NCBI RefSeq assembly: GCF_009733925.1
Contig: NZ_WOEI01000001.1
Span: 1-64,000 of the forward strand
Origin: Streptobacillus canis
GTDB taxonomy: Bacteria; Fusobacteriota; Fusobacteriia; Fusobacteriales; Leptotrichiaceae
Length of the DNA: 64,000 bases
Direction of reading: 5' to 3'
Positions 1-9,814 of the stretch are shown here, one piece after another. How positions within the stretch are numbered: position 1 is the stretch's first letter; each line of letters opens with the position of its first letter. The notes below the pieces were generated by a model that saw only the letters and a program-made list of their open reading frames with translations, ran no database searches and had not been told where the DNA came from. The translations under genes and the position numbers were made by a program.

Positions 1-1
1 A

Positions 2-346
2 AAGATAAATGATGAAGAAAATATTAGATTCCATCAAAGTTATCAAAAGATACCAGTAAAACATTTAGAAAAAGAAAAAGCTTTCTTACAACCACTACCA
101 TGTGAAAGTATAAGAAAGCAATATAAGATTAAAACTCATAATCTAAAAGTTGATAATTCATCTTTAATAACTTACCATAAAAAGAAATATTCAGTACCAT
201 CTAAATATATAGGTAAAATTATTGATGTGCAACAAATAGATGATATATTATACATGTATTGTAGCACAAAACTAATAACATTTCATCAAATTTCTAAAAA
301 TAATACATGTATAATAGGAGAAAACAATGGAAAGAACAATTTATGA
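2..346 (+). CDS. istA: IS21-family transposase IstA, C-terminal fragment (cut by window edge)
   Basis: An open frame runs from base 2 to a TGA at 344-346. It encodes the C-terminal part of an IS21-type DDE transposase. The segment reading YSVPSKYIGK, followed by a beta-rich stretch ending near LITFHQIS, is the usual Mu-transposase-like C-terminal barrel of IstA. The frame overlaps the istB start by 20 bases, which is the normal istA-istB arrangement and suggests translational coupling. The catalytic DDE core lies outside the window, so intactness of the whole transposase cannot be judged. The visible part has no internal stop. Confidence 0.85.
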   Translation, partial: KINDEENIRFHQSYQKIPVKHLEKEKAFLQPLPCESIRKQYKIKTHNLKVDNSSLITYHKKKYSVPSKYIGKIIDVQQIDDILYMYCSTKLITFHQISKNNTCIIGENNGKNNL

Positions 347-1043
347 AATATTAATTGATAATTTTGAATATTTAAAATTAAAGGAGGAATTTAAAAACAG
401 TGATATGTCTCTTGTGGAAGCTTTAGTTAAACTTACTGATTATGAGATAAGTCATAAAGAAAGTAATTTAATAACCTCTATGATAAAGATAGCAGGATTT
501 CCTTTTAAGAAAGAAATAGATGAGTTTGATTTTGATTATCAAGACAATTTAAATAAACAAGAAATATTAGATCTATTAAGTCATAGATTTATTCATAATC
601 TTGAAAACATTATCTTTGTAGGACCTAGTGGTGTAGGTAAGACACACCTTGCTACATCTATTGGGATATCTACAGCTAAAAAGAGAATGTCTACTTATTT
701 CATTAAATTTAATGATTTAATAAATCAACTTAATAAGGCAAATAGAGAAGGAAGAGTTAACGAAAGAATTAAACATTATTATAAATATAGGGTTTTAATA
801 ATAGATGAACTTGGATATATCCCTATATCAAAAGAAGAAGCCTTAATGTTTTTCAAACTTATTAATGATAGATATGAAAAGAAGTCAACAATAGTAACAA
901 CTAATGCTGACTTCAAAGAATGGGGTAATATATTTTCTGATAATACATTAGCTAATGCGATATTAGATAGGTTATTACACCATTGTAATGTTATTAATAT
1001 TAATGGTAAATCTTATAGAGTTAGAGATTATTATCAAGAATAA
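327..1043 (+). CDS. istB: IS21-family helper ATPase IstB
   Basis: This 238-aa DnaC/DnaA-like AAA+ ATPase assists IS21 transposition by selecting the target and regulating IstA. The Walker A motif GPSGVGKTHLA lies near residue 100 and the Walker B region VLIIDELGYIPIS near residue 155. The length is slightly short of the usual 245-260 aa, but the termini look complete. The start ATG follows the SD aggag by 8 bases and lies inside the istA end. The roughly 80 bases after the stop, which include a run reading ttttgacaaaatactaca, are probably the right end of the element. I cannot fix the exact boundary without the left end. The insertion sits against the inverted arm that bounds the CRISPR island. 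Confidence 0.92.
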   Translation: MERTIYEILIDNFEYLKLKEEFKNSDMSLVEALVKLTDYEISHKESNLITSMIKIAGFPFKKEIDEFDFDYQDNLNKQEILDLLSHRFIHNLENIIFVGPSGVGKTHLATSIGISTAKKRMSTYFIKFNDLINQLNKANREGRVNERIKHYYKYRVLIIDELGYIPISKEEALMFFKLINDRYEKKSTIVTTNADFKEWGNIFSDNTLANAILDRLLHHCNVININGKSYRVRDYYQE

Positions 1044-1127
1044 GAACGACATTCTTATTTTGACAAAATACTACATTTCTATATTGATATTAATATTATA
1101 TAGTCAAAATTAAAATTAAACCCCTAA

Positions 1128-1223
1128 CTATCTTGGCCATCCTCCCCAATTTGGGTTTAAATCTTCATCGTATGATGGTTCATCATCATCTGGTCCCATT
1201 ACATAATTTTTATTTAATAACAT
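1128..1223 (-). CDS. 31-aa conserved small peptide, copy A
   Basis: A 31-codon frame on the minus strand starts at ATG 1223 behind a strong SD (aaaggaggtgag) and ends at TAG 1128. The product has an acidic middle (GPDDDEPSYDED) and a Trp/Gly-rich tail DLNPNWGGWPR. A second copy at 28359-28451 on the plus strand encodes 30 aa with an identical tail. The two copies differ by three N-terminal residues, one Asp codon and two synonymous third-base changes. Conservation of the reading frame while the neighbouring paralogue here has decayed supports a translated peptide. Function is unknown. A secreted or modified peptide, a short toxin or a small regulator are all possible. Confidence 0.6.
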   Translation of the reverse strand: MLLNKNYVMGPDDDEPSYDEDLNPNWGGWPR

Positions 1224-1392
1224 ACATCTCACCTCCTTTAAATGTATCACATATTGTAATTTTATATATCTTATATAAATATTACTTTAATTAAAAATGA
1301 TTTCTAATAATTCAAATTACATTCATTTTTCTATTACTAACAATGGATTATTTCTGCAACTTATTTATCTATAATTTAGATACATTATATTT

Positions 1393-1761
1393 CTAACAAA
1401 AGAATTGTTTTATTGTATTACTTTTTTCATCTTCATGTTTTATCACAAAATCTAATGCAACTTCAATTAATAATATTCTTTCTTCAATTGTATCAAAATC
1501 ATCAAATCTATATTTTTCCCTTTTATGTTCAATAAAAAGTTGATTATCATAAATATATATATTTGTTTCAAAAATATACTCAGAATTTAGATAATCATTA
1601 TAGCATGAAATTTTTATAAATTCTTCTTCATTTTGATTTAAGTCATTGATTTTATTATATCTATTACTTAGATTCCACCAATTAAAGTCTATTTCTTTTT
1701 TTAAATATTATTTTTTCTAACAAAGATTTCAAATCTTCTTTTTCAAATCTAATACCTTCAT
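1393..1761 (-). pseudogene. Decayed paralogue of the small acidic protein at 27808-28185
   Basis: Reverse-strand reading from ATG 1761 gives MKVLDLKK, then diverges. A 10-base deletion early in the gene and one extra A in a poly-A run about 40 bases later shift the frame out and back. The rest reads collinearly with the intact paralogue at 27808-28185 (for example LSNRYNKINDL, SCYNDYLNS, HEDEKSNTIKQFF). The net change is minus 9 bases, so the frame is restored to the C-terminus. Premature stops inside the shifted segment make it a pseudogene. It is followed by peptide copy A exactly as the intact gene is followed by peptide copy B, which shows that both belong to one duplicated segment. Confidence 0.8.
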
Positions 1762-1936
1762 ATTTTTCCCTTTCTTTCTTTAGTTACACATAAATAATAT
1801 CATTATTTTTTAATTATAAAAAGGAACAATAATAAAAAAAATTTATAGCCAAAGCAAAATTTAAACTATGATTTTATTATATTTTTTTGCTAAACTTCTC
1901 TTACTAATCATTCAAAAAAGGAACAATTAAATAAAA

Positions 1937-1966
1937 ATTCCATATTATACTGGAATAACATTCGTA
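1937..1966 (-). repeat. Decayed CRISPR repeat remnant (array-2 type)
   Basis: On the minus strand this reads tacgaatgttattccagta followed by taatatggaat. It matches the array-2 repeat (gtacgaatgctattccaata followed by taataaggatt) with a few changes. It lies at the place in the left arm that corresponds to the truncated last repeat of array 2 (27601-27631), followed in both by a T-rich stretch and a gttcc/gttct motif. No further repeats lie beyond it, so only the array's distal end was copied or has survived. Confidence 0.7.
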
Positions 1967-2050
1967 GAGTTACTCTTTAAGAGTCCTGTATTCTCTTTAA
2001 TTCTAACATATCTTTTTTTAACCTAAATCCCTTAAAAAATATACAACAAA

Positions 2051-2096
2051 ATGCTTGAAACTAGAAATATAAATAGTTTTCAAGTATTTTTTTCTT
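2051..2096. terminator. Hairpin with T-run, possible terminator
   Basis: The sequence cttgaaact, a loop of about 12 bases, then agttttcaag forms a stem followed by tatttttttct. It lies in the gene-free stretch 1770-2139, which otherwise holds the CRISPR repeat remnant and AT-rich DNA. It would stop transcription moving right. Confidence 0.45.
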
Positions 2097-2139
2097 AACT
2101 TTCTATTCTATTCGTTGTACAATATATACACTAAGGAGA

Positions 2140-3363
<1,224 letters not shown>

Positions 3364-3379
3364 CTATTGATGATTTTTG

Positions 3380-3411
3380 AAAAACTTGGACTTTAAAATT
3401 TAAGTTTTTTC
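3380..3411 (+). terminator. Weak hairpin with T-run after the transposase remnant
   Basis: The sequence aaaactt, a loop, then aagttttttcttt gives a short stem and T-tract. It separates the pseudogene from the CRISPR leader. Confidence 0.35.
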
Positions 3412-3551
3412 TTTGTATATTTTTTAAGGAATTTATGTTTAAAAATAAAATTTTAAAATATAAAAAGCAAAACAGTTTTATTATTTTTTCCTTGATTTAA
3501 AAATATAGATGTGCTAAAATTAAGTAAATATAATACTTGTGAGTTTTAACT
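3412..3551 (+). promoter_or_regulatory. Leader and promoter of CRISPR array 1
   Basis: AT-rich DNA lies directly upstream of the first intact repeat; the degenerate repeat is at the opposite end, which sets the leader side. A sigma70-like pair is visible: TTGATT at 3492-3497 and TAAAAT at 3515-3520, with 17-bp spacing. The block around gtgctaaaattaagtaaata resembles the leader of array 2 (atgtgatagagttaaagtaa), so both arrays probably share an integration signal for the single Cas1-Cas2 pair. Confidence 0.65.
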
Positions 3552-4304
3552 GTACAAGTCATATTCCAGTAAAATAAGGATTGAAACTATAACATATAAG
3601 AGCGATCAAAATACTGATGATGTGTACAAGTCATATTCCAGTAAAATAAGGATTGAAACTCCTCATTCCAATTACATGGAGCGGGATTATGTGCGTACAA
3701 GTCATATTCCAGTAAAATAAGGATTGAAACTCCTCATTCCAATTACATGGAGCGGGATTATGTGCGTACAAGTCATATTCCAGTAAAATAAGGATTGAAA
3801 CTCATATACAATATCTTCAATGTGATATTGTATTTCAGTACAAGTCATATTCCAGTAAAATAAGGATTGAAACGATGCTGATAAATCTTTAGAAGATACT
3901 GCGAATCGTACAAGTCATATTCCAGTAAAATAAGGATTGAAACGATGCTGATAAATCTTTAGAAGATACTGCGAATCGTACAAGTCATATTCCAGTAAAA
4001 TAAGGATTGAAACTGCTTTTTTCGCATCTGAATATTTGTTCATTGACTCGTACAAGTCATATTCCAGTAAAATAAGGATTGAAACTGTATAAAACTCAAA
4101 TGAAGATTAAAATGAACATTATAGTACAAGTCATATTCCAGTAAAATAAGGATTGAAACTGGTAGATACTTCTTCCCATCGCTGAACTTGTCTTTTGTAC
4201 AAGTCATATTCCAGTAAAATAAGGATTGAAACATTTCTATTTCGAATACTTTCTCTTTCATTTTATTCGTACAAGTCATATTCCAGTAAAATAAGGATGT
4301 TAAG
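3552..4304 (+). CRISPR. CRISPR array 1: 11 repeats, 10 spacers
   Basis: A 36-bp repeat begins GTACAAGTCA and ends GGATTGAAAC, with spacers of 34-38 bp. Repeats start at 3552, 3624, 3695, 3766, 3838, 3908, 3978, 4050, 4124, 4197 and 4269. The last repeat is degenerate: its final six bases read gttaag instead of tgaaac. Spacers 2 and 3 are identical, and spacers 5 and 6 are identical, so two repeat-spacer units were duplicated in tandem. The conserved ATTGAAAC end is typical of repeats processed by Cas6 and used by type I and III systems. Orientation is plus, with the leader at left. The nearest cas genes with matching function start at 14.9 kb on the same strand. Confidence 0.97.
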
Positions 4305-4328
4305 CTATACTTATGGATACCTTTTTTT

Positions 4329-4358
4329 GATCTGTTAATTTTAACAGGTCTTTTTTTG
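4329..4358 (+). terminator. Rho-independent terminator after CRISPR array 1
   Basis: gatctgttaa-tt-ttaacaggtc forms a near-perfect 10-bp stem followed by seven T. It ends the pre-crRNA transcript about 25 bases after the degenerate last repeat. Confidence 0.8.
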
Positions 4359-4423
4359 TTCAGTAAAAAATGAACAAAAAAAATTTTATATATTAGTGTT
4401 TATGTTGAAATTTTAAAAAAAAT

Positions 4424-4465
4424 AGGAACAAAAAAATAAGAACTATTTACTTAATACTGTTCCTT
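4424..4465. promoter_or_regulatory. Inverted repeat upstream of the 4.5-10.5 kb operon
   Basis: aggaaca at 4424-4430 and tgttcct at 4459-4465 form a perfect 7-bp inverted repeat about 55-95 bp before the first start codon. A ggaacaa-type motif recurs at 1821, 1917 and 27738 close to the CRISPR ends. It could be an operator or a hairpin; no function can be assigned. Confidence 0.3.
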
Positions 4466-4520
4466 TAAAAATAAGATGAATTTATATAGAATATAAACAT
4501 AAAGGAAATGGAGGTATTGC

Positions 4521-4904
4521 ATGAAATCAAAATCATATATAAAATTGTTAATGAAAATAGGCCAAGATTTAGATATAAATACTAAAGAAAAAATAAGTAG
4601 AATAGAATTATTAATTATTAAGTGTTTAGCATTAAAATATTTAAATCTAGAAATTGTAGATGTAGAATCTTTAGAAAAAGATAAATCTAATATATTGAAA
4701 ATAATAAATTTATTATGGTACAAGATGCATGGAGAAGAATACATAGAATTAGATGATAGAAATTACTTAGATTTTAGAATAAATTTAGGACTAATACTTT
4801 ATTCTATAGAAGTACCGACGATTAGTAAGCTATTAATGAAAATAGCAAATGAAATAGTTGGTAATAAATATTTAAGGAGGTGCAAGTATGGCAAAAATAA
4901 TTAA
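4521..4904 (+). CDS. Hypothetical helical protein, first gene of unknown operon
   Basis: A 127-aa protein is preceded by the SD ggaggt. It is Lys/Ile/Leu-rich and predicted helical, with no signal peptide or membrane segment and no family I recognise. It overlaps the next gene by 17 bases in another frame, so translation is probably coupled. Its position as first gene of a tight run with an AAA+ ATPase and a large nuclease-like protein suggests an accessory or adaptor role in the same system. This is inferred from context only. Confidence 0.7.
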   Translation: MKSKSYIKLLMKIGQDLDINTKEKISRIELLIIKCLALKYLNLEIVDVESLEKDKSNILKIINLLWYKMHGEEYIELDDRNYLDFRINLGLILYSIEVPTISKLLMKIANEIVGNKYLRRCKYGKNN

Positions 4905-5733
4905 ATTTGACTTGACATTATTGGGTAAAAGAATTAATAATTTAGAATTATTACAAAAAAATTTCTCCTTGAGTGAAATAATGGATTATTATCATTCAGG
5001 TATTTTATACAAATGGTTAAATATAAGAGAATATAATGATGTTGCCAATAAAGTAAAAAACATTAAAGTGAAAACAGAAAAAGAAATAGCAAAAGAATTA
5101 ATAAATATTTTTGAGGTTTCTAAAGATCAAAAATATATTGAGGAGATTATTGAGATGCATTATTATGAAAAAAAATATGAGTCAATACTTTTAAAAGAAA
5201 GAAAAGATAATCAAATTATGTTTAATCAAATTAATCTATATAGTGATATTCTTAATAAAGCTATTAATGAAAAAGAAATTACAAGTTTAATGAATTATGT
5301 TGAATATATTGAAAAACATTTTTTACATTTATTTAATATTGCAAATGAAGATTTTTTTAATAAGATAATGATAAATAAAAATTATATACTTCTATTATTA
5401 GTTTTAGCAAGTACTAAATTAAAAGTAGAATGGTTAGAAGATAAAGAAAAGTATAAGAAAATAAAAGAAATTATAGGTTTTGAATATAAAATTAAATCAA
5501 ATATTCAAGGAATTAAAGAGTATAATAAAAATGTTAATAATCTATGGGAAAAAGTTACAAATAAGAAGTCTATAGTTATATTTATAGGTAAAAATGTAGA
5601 AATAAGAGAAAATGAAAAAAGTGAAGTTTATAATAAATTAGAAAAAGATTATAAACCATTAATGTTATCAAAGTTTGAATTTAAGTCAAATCATATATTA
5701 AGTAAAATAATATATTTGGAGGTTGAGAGATGA
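4888..5733 (+). CDS. Hypothetical helical protein preceding the AAA+ ATPase
   Basis: A 281-aa protein starts at ATG 4888 behind aaggaggtgcaagt. The N-terminal ~60 residues (LLQKNFSLSEIMDYYHSG, then LYKWLNIREYND) resemble a small helical module with a K/R-W-L signature that I associate with the N-termini of many Firmicutes and Fusobacteria proteins; I cannot name it with certainty. The rest is helix-rich and charged and ends LSKIIYLEVER. No catalytic motif is visible. The stop overlaps the ATPase start by 4 bases (atga), so the two are translated together. A substrate adaptor for the ATPase is a reasonable guess. Confidence 0.7.
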   Translation: MAKIIKFDLTLLGKRINNLELLQKNFSLSEIMDYYHSGILYKWLNIREYNDVANKVKNIKVKTEKEIAKELINIFEVSKDQKYIEEIIEMHYYEKKYESILLKERKDNQIMFNQINLYSDILNKAINEKEITSLMNYVEYIEKHFLHLFNIANEDFFNKIMINKNYILLLLVLASTKLKVEWLEDKEKYKKIKEIIGFEYKIKSNIQGIKEYNKNVNNLWEKVTNKKSIVIFIGKNVEIRENEKSEVYNKLEKDYKPLMLSKFEFKSNHILSKIIYLEVER

Positions 5734-7244
5734 AGTTGACAATTGAAAAAGAAAGTCCAACATATTTATTAAGAAGTTATGTTGAAGCATTGTTTCCCAT
5801 AATATATATTAATCATTTTGATTTTAAATATGTAGATGAATTAATTGAAAAAGCAAATTTAAATAAAGATATTATAGAGTATATTGAAGGTTTAGGTGTT
5901 GTTGATTCAAAAACAAGAATTTTAGAAAATGAGATTAGTTTAGTTGATTTTTTAAAAACAATAAAAGAGTTTGGGTATGAAAATGATAATGTAATTATTT
6001 TGAAAGATGTTCATAATTCGTTGAATAATATAGAAGTAATATCTGGATTAAAAGAGATTATTTATAGAAATTCTAATATTGAAGGTTATGGTTCGAGTAT
6101 TATTATTGTTTCAAGTAAATTAAATATACCAATAGAATTAAAAGAATATATAACGATTTTAGATATACCTTTACCAGAAAATCAAGAAATAAAAGAAATT
6201 TTAACTGAATTTCAAGAAGATTTTAATATTAAAATAGAAAAAGAAATTTTATTTGAATTAAAAAATCAATTTAAGGGTTTAAATAGATTTCAAATTATAC
6301 AAATACTTAATTTAGCATTGCAAAAAAAAGGTGTAATCGATAAAGATGGTATAAAGTTAATATTAAAAACTAAAGAGCAATTAATAAAGAAAAATGGTTT
6401 AATTGATTTAATAAGAACAGATGATGATATTGAAAGTATAGGTGGACTTGAAAATTTAAAAAGTTGGCTAAGTGATAAGGAAAAAGTATTTAGAAAATTA
6501 ACTGAAGCTATAAAATTTGGAGTAGATATACCGAAAGGTATGTTAATTACAGGTTTACCTGGATGTGGGAAAAGTTTGTGTGCTAAAGCAACATCAGGAT
6601 TATTTAAACTTCCATTATTAAGATTAGATGTAGGGAGGTTATTAGGGAAATATGTTGGAGAATCAGAAGAAAATATGAAGATGGTATTAGAAGTTGTAGA
6701 AGCAATATCACCTTGTATACTTTGGATAGATGAAGTTGAGAAAGCATTTTCTGGTGTTGGAAATGAAAATAGTGGAAGTGAGGTAACAACTAGATTATTT
6801 GGACAATTTTTAACTTGGATGCAAGAGAAAAAATCAAATGTCTTTGTTGTTGCAACAGCAAATGATGTTTCTAAGTTACCATCTGAATTTTTAAGAAAAG
6901 GTAGATTTGATGAGATATTTTTTGTTGAGTTACCTAAATTAGAGGAAAGAAAGAAAATTTTAACAATTCATTTAAATAAAAGAAATAAAAATAATAGTAG
7001 AATAAATATAGATCAAATAGCAAAAATAACTGAAAATTATAGTGGTGCAGATTTAGAAACAATAGTTAAAAATGCAGTTGAAAAAATATTTATAAATAAT
7101 AAATTAGAGTTAGAAACTATAGATTTAGAAAATGCTGTAAAGGAAATAAAAGGTATGGGAAAAAGTTTTAAAAATCTGATTAATAATATTAGGAAAAATA
7201 ATATTAACTACGGATTTAAGAAAGCTAATAAAGGAGGAAGATAA
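5730..7244 (+). CDS. Ycf46-like AAA+ ATPase
   Basis: This 504-aa protein has a degenerate N-terminal half (about 1-235) and a full AAA+ module. Walker A is GLPGCGKS at about 275, Walker B is CILWIDEVEKAF with DE at 334-335, and sensor 1 lies in VFVVATANDVSKLP. An arginine-finger region LRKGRFDEIFFVELP and a small helical lid follow. The architecture and the FGQFLTWMQEKK stretch closely resemble the bacterial and plastid Ycf46 family, whose biochemical role is not settled. Such ATPases usually form hexamers that remodel proteins. It is translationally coupled to the gene before it and directly abuts the large nuclease-like protein after it, so that protein is the likely partner or substrate. 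It is not a Cas protein by sequence. Confidence 0.85.
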   Translation: MKLTIEKESPTYLLRSYVEALFPIIYINHFDFKYVDELIEKANLNKDIIEYIEGLGVVDSKTRILENEISLVDFLKTIKEFGYENDNVIILKDVHNSLNNIEVISGLKEIIYRNSNIEGYGSSIIIVSSKLNIPIELKEYITILDIPLPENQEIKEILTEFQEDFNIKIEKEILFELKNQFKGLNRFQIIQILNLALQKKGVIDKDGIKLILKTKEQLIKKNGLIDLIRTDDDIESIGGLENLKSWLSDKEKVFRKLTEAIKFGVDIPKGMLITGLPGCGKSLCAKATSGLFKLPLLRLDVGRLLGKYVGESEENMKMVLEVVEAISPCILWIDEVEKAFSGVGNENSGSEVTTRLFGQFLTWMQEKKSNVFVVATANDVSKLPSEFLRKGRFDEIFFVELPKLEERKKILTIHLNKRNKNNSRINIDQIAKITENYSGADLETIVKNAVEKIFINNKLELETIDLENAVKEIKGMGKSFKNLINNIRKNNINYGFKKANKGGR

Positions 7245-9002
7245 GTGTTTGGATTCTTAAAAATTAGAAAAAAAGAGAAGCTAAAAAAAGTTATTCAAAA
7301 ATTTTTAGAAAATACAAATAAAAATGCAATTGTAGAAATGTTGAAAAAAGAATTAGCAAATAAAAATGAAAAAGAAATATTAGAAATAGTATTAAATATA
7401 GAAAAAGGTGTGAATAAACAAATAGAAGTTTTAGAAGAAATAGAAACACAAGAAAAAAAAGGTAAATCATATGAAGGGATTCTTACAGCAGAAATTATAG
7501 ATACTATTGAAAAATCTGGAGTAAATAAAGAAGAAGCAAAAGAAAAACTTAATGAGATTATAGATGTTAATTCAAATATTAATTCTTATATTATTAATGA
7601 AGTTGGAAAAAATTATTATGTAAATAATGAATTTAATTCAGTGGAAGAGAAAGAAAAGTTTTCCAATACCTTAAAACAAGTAGCTTCAACTATATCGATT
7701 GATAAAATAACAGGATATATTAATAGTATAAAAAATACTATTGATAATGGTAATGAAGCAATGAAATCAGTAATCTATACTAATACCGGTTGTATTAATC
7801 AAAATAGTAATTTAGATGGTTTTATAGCAGAGCAAAAACTTGTTAATAGCTTTAATATAGATGCTAGTGTAAAAAAAAGTGAAATATTTTCTTTAGTACC
7901 AGACTTAAAACCTAAAATGGGTTATAGTAAGAATGGATTTGATGTAATAATGAAAAATGGGGAAGGTAAGAATATACATCAATATCAAGTTAAATATGGT
8001 GCAACTGATAAAGATACTATAAAGTTATTAAAAAATGGGAATTATAATAATCAAACAATAATTGTACCTTCTGATCAAGTTAAAGGTGTACAAAAAGCGT
8101 TTCCAAATAAAACAGTAATATCAAATCTTTCACATGATAGTATAAAGGGAAAAGGTTATACAAAACAAGAAATGAAAAAAATACAATTAGAAGTACAACA
8201 AGGTAATGTTGGAATAATGAATAATAGTTTTAAAAATGATGTAAATATATATTCATTAAGTAAACAAGTTGCTAAACAAAGCTTTACAGCTGGATTTTCT
8301 GCATCATTATTGAGTATGGCTTCAACATTAATTAATGATAAAATACAAGGAAGAGATACAGATGCAAATCAAATGCTTGAAAAAGCATTGATTACAGGAA
8401 GAGATATAGAGATTTCAACAGCTATAGGTGCAGCACTTAAAGTTGGAGTAGAAAATGGATATATTACTGGTGTTGCTGCAAAATATCTTAATGATACATC
8501 TATAGGTGTAGTTGCGAGTTCAAGTTTAGGTATAATGTCAACTTGTTATAAAGTAGGAACAGGTGAGATAAGCTTGATTAAAGGTTTGAATAATATTGGA
8601 AAACAATTAACTTCATCTTTTACATCAATTAAATCATTCCAGTGGGCATATAATTTTGCAAAAAGTAAATTAGTAAAATATTTAGGTGGGATGATGCTAC
8701 CTATGGGGAATGTAATTAATGTTGCATCAGTTGTTATGGGTGCAGCTACTTCTATGATTTCAACTAAAGCTGCAGAAGCTATATATGATGGTGGGACAAA
8801 AATAGTTAGTAGTCTATACAATGGAACTGTTAATACAATCAAAAAAGGTGTTGAAGGTGTTAAAAGTTTGGCAAAAGGATCAACAAGTTTAATAGGGAAT
8901 TTTTTAAAAAAAGGTACAAGTGTTGTTAAGAGTGTTGTTGGGAATGCTGTAAGAGGATTAAGTAAAGTAGCTTCATCGATAGGTAGTTTTTTTGGATTTT
9001 AA
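7245..9002 (+). CDS. Predicted PD-(D/E)XK-like domain fused to a Gly/Ala-rich hydrophobic C-terminus
   Basis: A 585-aa protein starts at GTG 7245 behind aaaggagg. Residues 1-170 are charged, helical and partly coiled coil. Residues 190-260 contain GFIAEQ (E196), FDVI (D233) and YQVKYG (Q248, K250). This E...D...QxK order and spacing resembles restriction-endonuclease-like nucleases such as the YraN/RecB group. About residues 340-585 are small-residue-rich hydrophobic helices with repeated VKS/VKG steps, like membrane-active or scaffold segments. The protein at 28706-30763 has the same plan. The nuclease idea is inference; the shared motifs are seen directly. It lies directly after the AAA+ ATPase and before two acidic small proteins that could be immunity or regulatory partners. 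Confidence 0.6.
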   Translation: MFGFLKIRKKEKLKKVIQKFLENTNKNAIVEMLKKELANKNEKEILEIVLNIEKGVNKQIEVLEEIETQEKKGKSYEGILTAEIIDTIEKSGVNKEEAKEKLNEIIDVNSNINSYIINEVGKNYYVNNEFNSVEEKEKFSNTLKQVASTISIDKITGYINSIKNTIDNGNEAMKSVIYTNTGCINQNSNLDGFIAEQKLVNSFNIDASVKKSEIFSLVPDLKPKMGYSKNGFDVIMKNGEGKNIHQYQVKYGATDKDTIKLLKNGNYNNQTIIVPSDQVKGVQKAFPNKTVISNLSHDSIKGKGYTKQEMKKIQLEVQQGNVGIMNNSFKNDVNIYSLSKQVAKQSFTAGFSASLLSMASTLINDKIQGRDTDANQMLEKALITGRDIEISTAIGAALKVGVENGYITGVAAKYLNDTSIGVVASSSLGIMSTCYKVGTGEISLIKGLNNIGKQLTSSFTSIKSFQWAYNFAKSKLVKYLGGMMLPMGNVINVASVVMGAATSMISTKAAEAIYDGGTKIVSSLYNGTVNTIKKGVEGVKSLAKGSTSLIGNFLKKGTSVVKSVVGNAVRGLSKVASSIGSFFGF

Positions 9003-9024
9003 AATAATGAAAGGATAGGATAAA

Positions 9025-9411
9025 ATGAAAGTATTAAATTTAGATGAAAAACAAAAGAAAAATTTAAAAGGATTTTTAAAAGAGGTAATCTTGGAGAGAA
9101 AAATTGATTTTGATTGGCTTGATCTTGAAGCAAGATATAGAGATTTAGAAGAAGTTGAAAATGATTCTTTTCTAGGATTAGATTATTTTGATTTTACAAT
9201 ATCATTTTATGGTAATAGAAATGAAATATGTATTTTTGAAAATAGATTATATGTAAATATATATAAAAATAATAATGGAATCTGTTATGTTTTTTCTCAA
9301 CCTACAACAGTTGAAAGCGCTTTAAATGATATATATGATATTTTACAAAAAGTTTTAGAAAATGAAGAAGAAAAAAAAGAAATGATACTTAATTTCTTTT
9401 TAAATAATTAG
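9025..9411 (+). CDS. Small acidic protein, paralogue 1 (DW-motif family)
   Basis: A 128-aa acidic protein. The N-terminal helix is MKVLNLDEKQKKNLKGFLKE, followed by IDFDWLDLEARYRDLEE, a predicted beta segment around the middle and a C-terminal helix ending in a phenylalanine-Asn tail. It is clearly paralogous to the next gene and to 27808-28185, with a dead copy at 1393-1761. I do not recognise a named family. Small size, acidity, tandem copies and position directly after a large nuclease-like protein resemble polymorphic-toxin immunity genes. That is inference from layout. Confidence 0.75.
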   Translation: MKVLNLDEKQKKNLKGFLKEVILERKIDFDWLDLEARYRDLEEVENDSFLGLDYFDFTISFYGNRNEICIFENRLYVNIYKNNNGICYVFSQPTTVESALNDIYDILQKVLENEEEKKEMILNFFLNN

Positions 9412-9419
9412 GAGGTAAA

Positions 9420-9800
9420 ATGAATAATAGTATTAGAATAATCGATTTAACGCAAGAACAAAAAAAGAATCTTAAAAGTTTTTTAAAAATAATAATCTAT
9501 GATAAAAAAATAATATTTAATTGGAATGATTTAGAAAATAGATATTTGAAATTAGTAGGGGAGGATAATGGTAGTTTTTTAGGAATAGAATTATTTGATT
9601 CTAAAGCTTTAAATAGTAGCTATGGTAATCAAGTTAAATTTGTAGAAAATGACCTACATATCAGTGCTAAAGAGTACATTATAATAAAATCAAAAGATAA
9701 AATAGAGATGGCATTATATAAGATACTGGAAGCAATGGAAATGGTGTTAGAAAATGAAAATGATATTATAGAAACAATTAATCATTTTTTTAATAATTAA
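9420..9800 (+). CDS. Small acidic protein, paralogue 2 (DW-motif family)
   Basis: A 126-aa paralogue of the preceding gene, sharing LTQEQKKNLKSFLK, the FNWNDLENRY segment and a C-terminal helix ending HFFNN. It starts 8 bases after the previous stop, behind aggaggtaa. The middle beta region has diverged more than the ends, as expected if it determines partner specificity. Function is unknown; see the neighbouring paralogue for the immunity-like interpretation. Confidence 0.75.
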   Translation: MNNSIRIIDLTQEQKKNLKSFLKIIIYDKKIIFNWNDLENRYLKLVGEDNGSFLGIELFDSKALNSSYGNQVKFVENDLHISAKEYIIIKSKDKIEMALYKILEAMEMVLENENDIIETINHFFNN

Positions 9801-9814
9801 TGGAGGTGATAGAA

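Larger units (their letters stand above)
1121..1966 (-). repeat. Left arm of a ~0.85-kb imperfect inverted duplication flanking the CRISPR island
   Basis: Read on the minus strand, this stretch is collinear with plus-strand 27601-28455. Both contain a terminal CRISPR-type repeat, the sequence around ataaaatcatagtttaaa, a small acidic protein gene (dead here), about 170 bp of similar spacer DNA, and the 30/31-aa peptide gene. Similarity fades just beyond the peptide stop, where the IS21 element begins here. The two arms are in opposite orientation about 26 kb apart. Confidence 0.8.

Noticed and set aside
4040-4279. Minus-strand 79-codon frame with repeated FYWNMTCT segments
   Set aside because: It is a frame through CRISPR repeats and spacers of array 1; the repeated peptide is simply the repeat read backwards.
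4451-4744. Minus-strand 97-codon frame opposite the first gene of the unknown operon
   Set aside because: It is antisense to a gene with a good SD and operon context, and is a hydrophobic low-complexity shadow.
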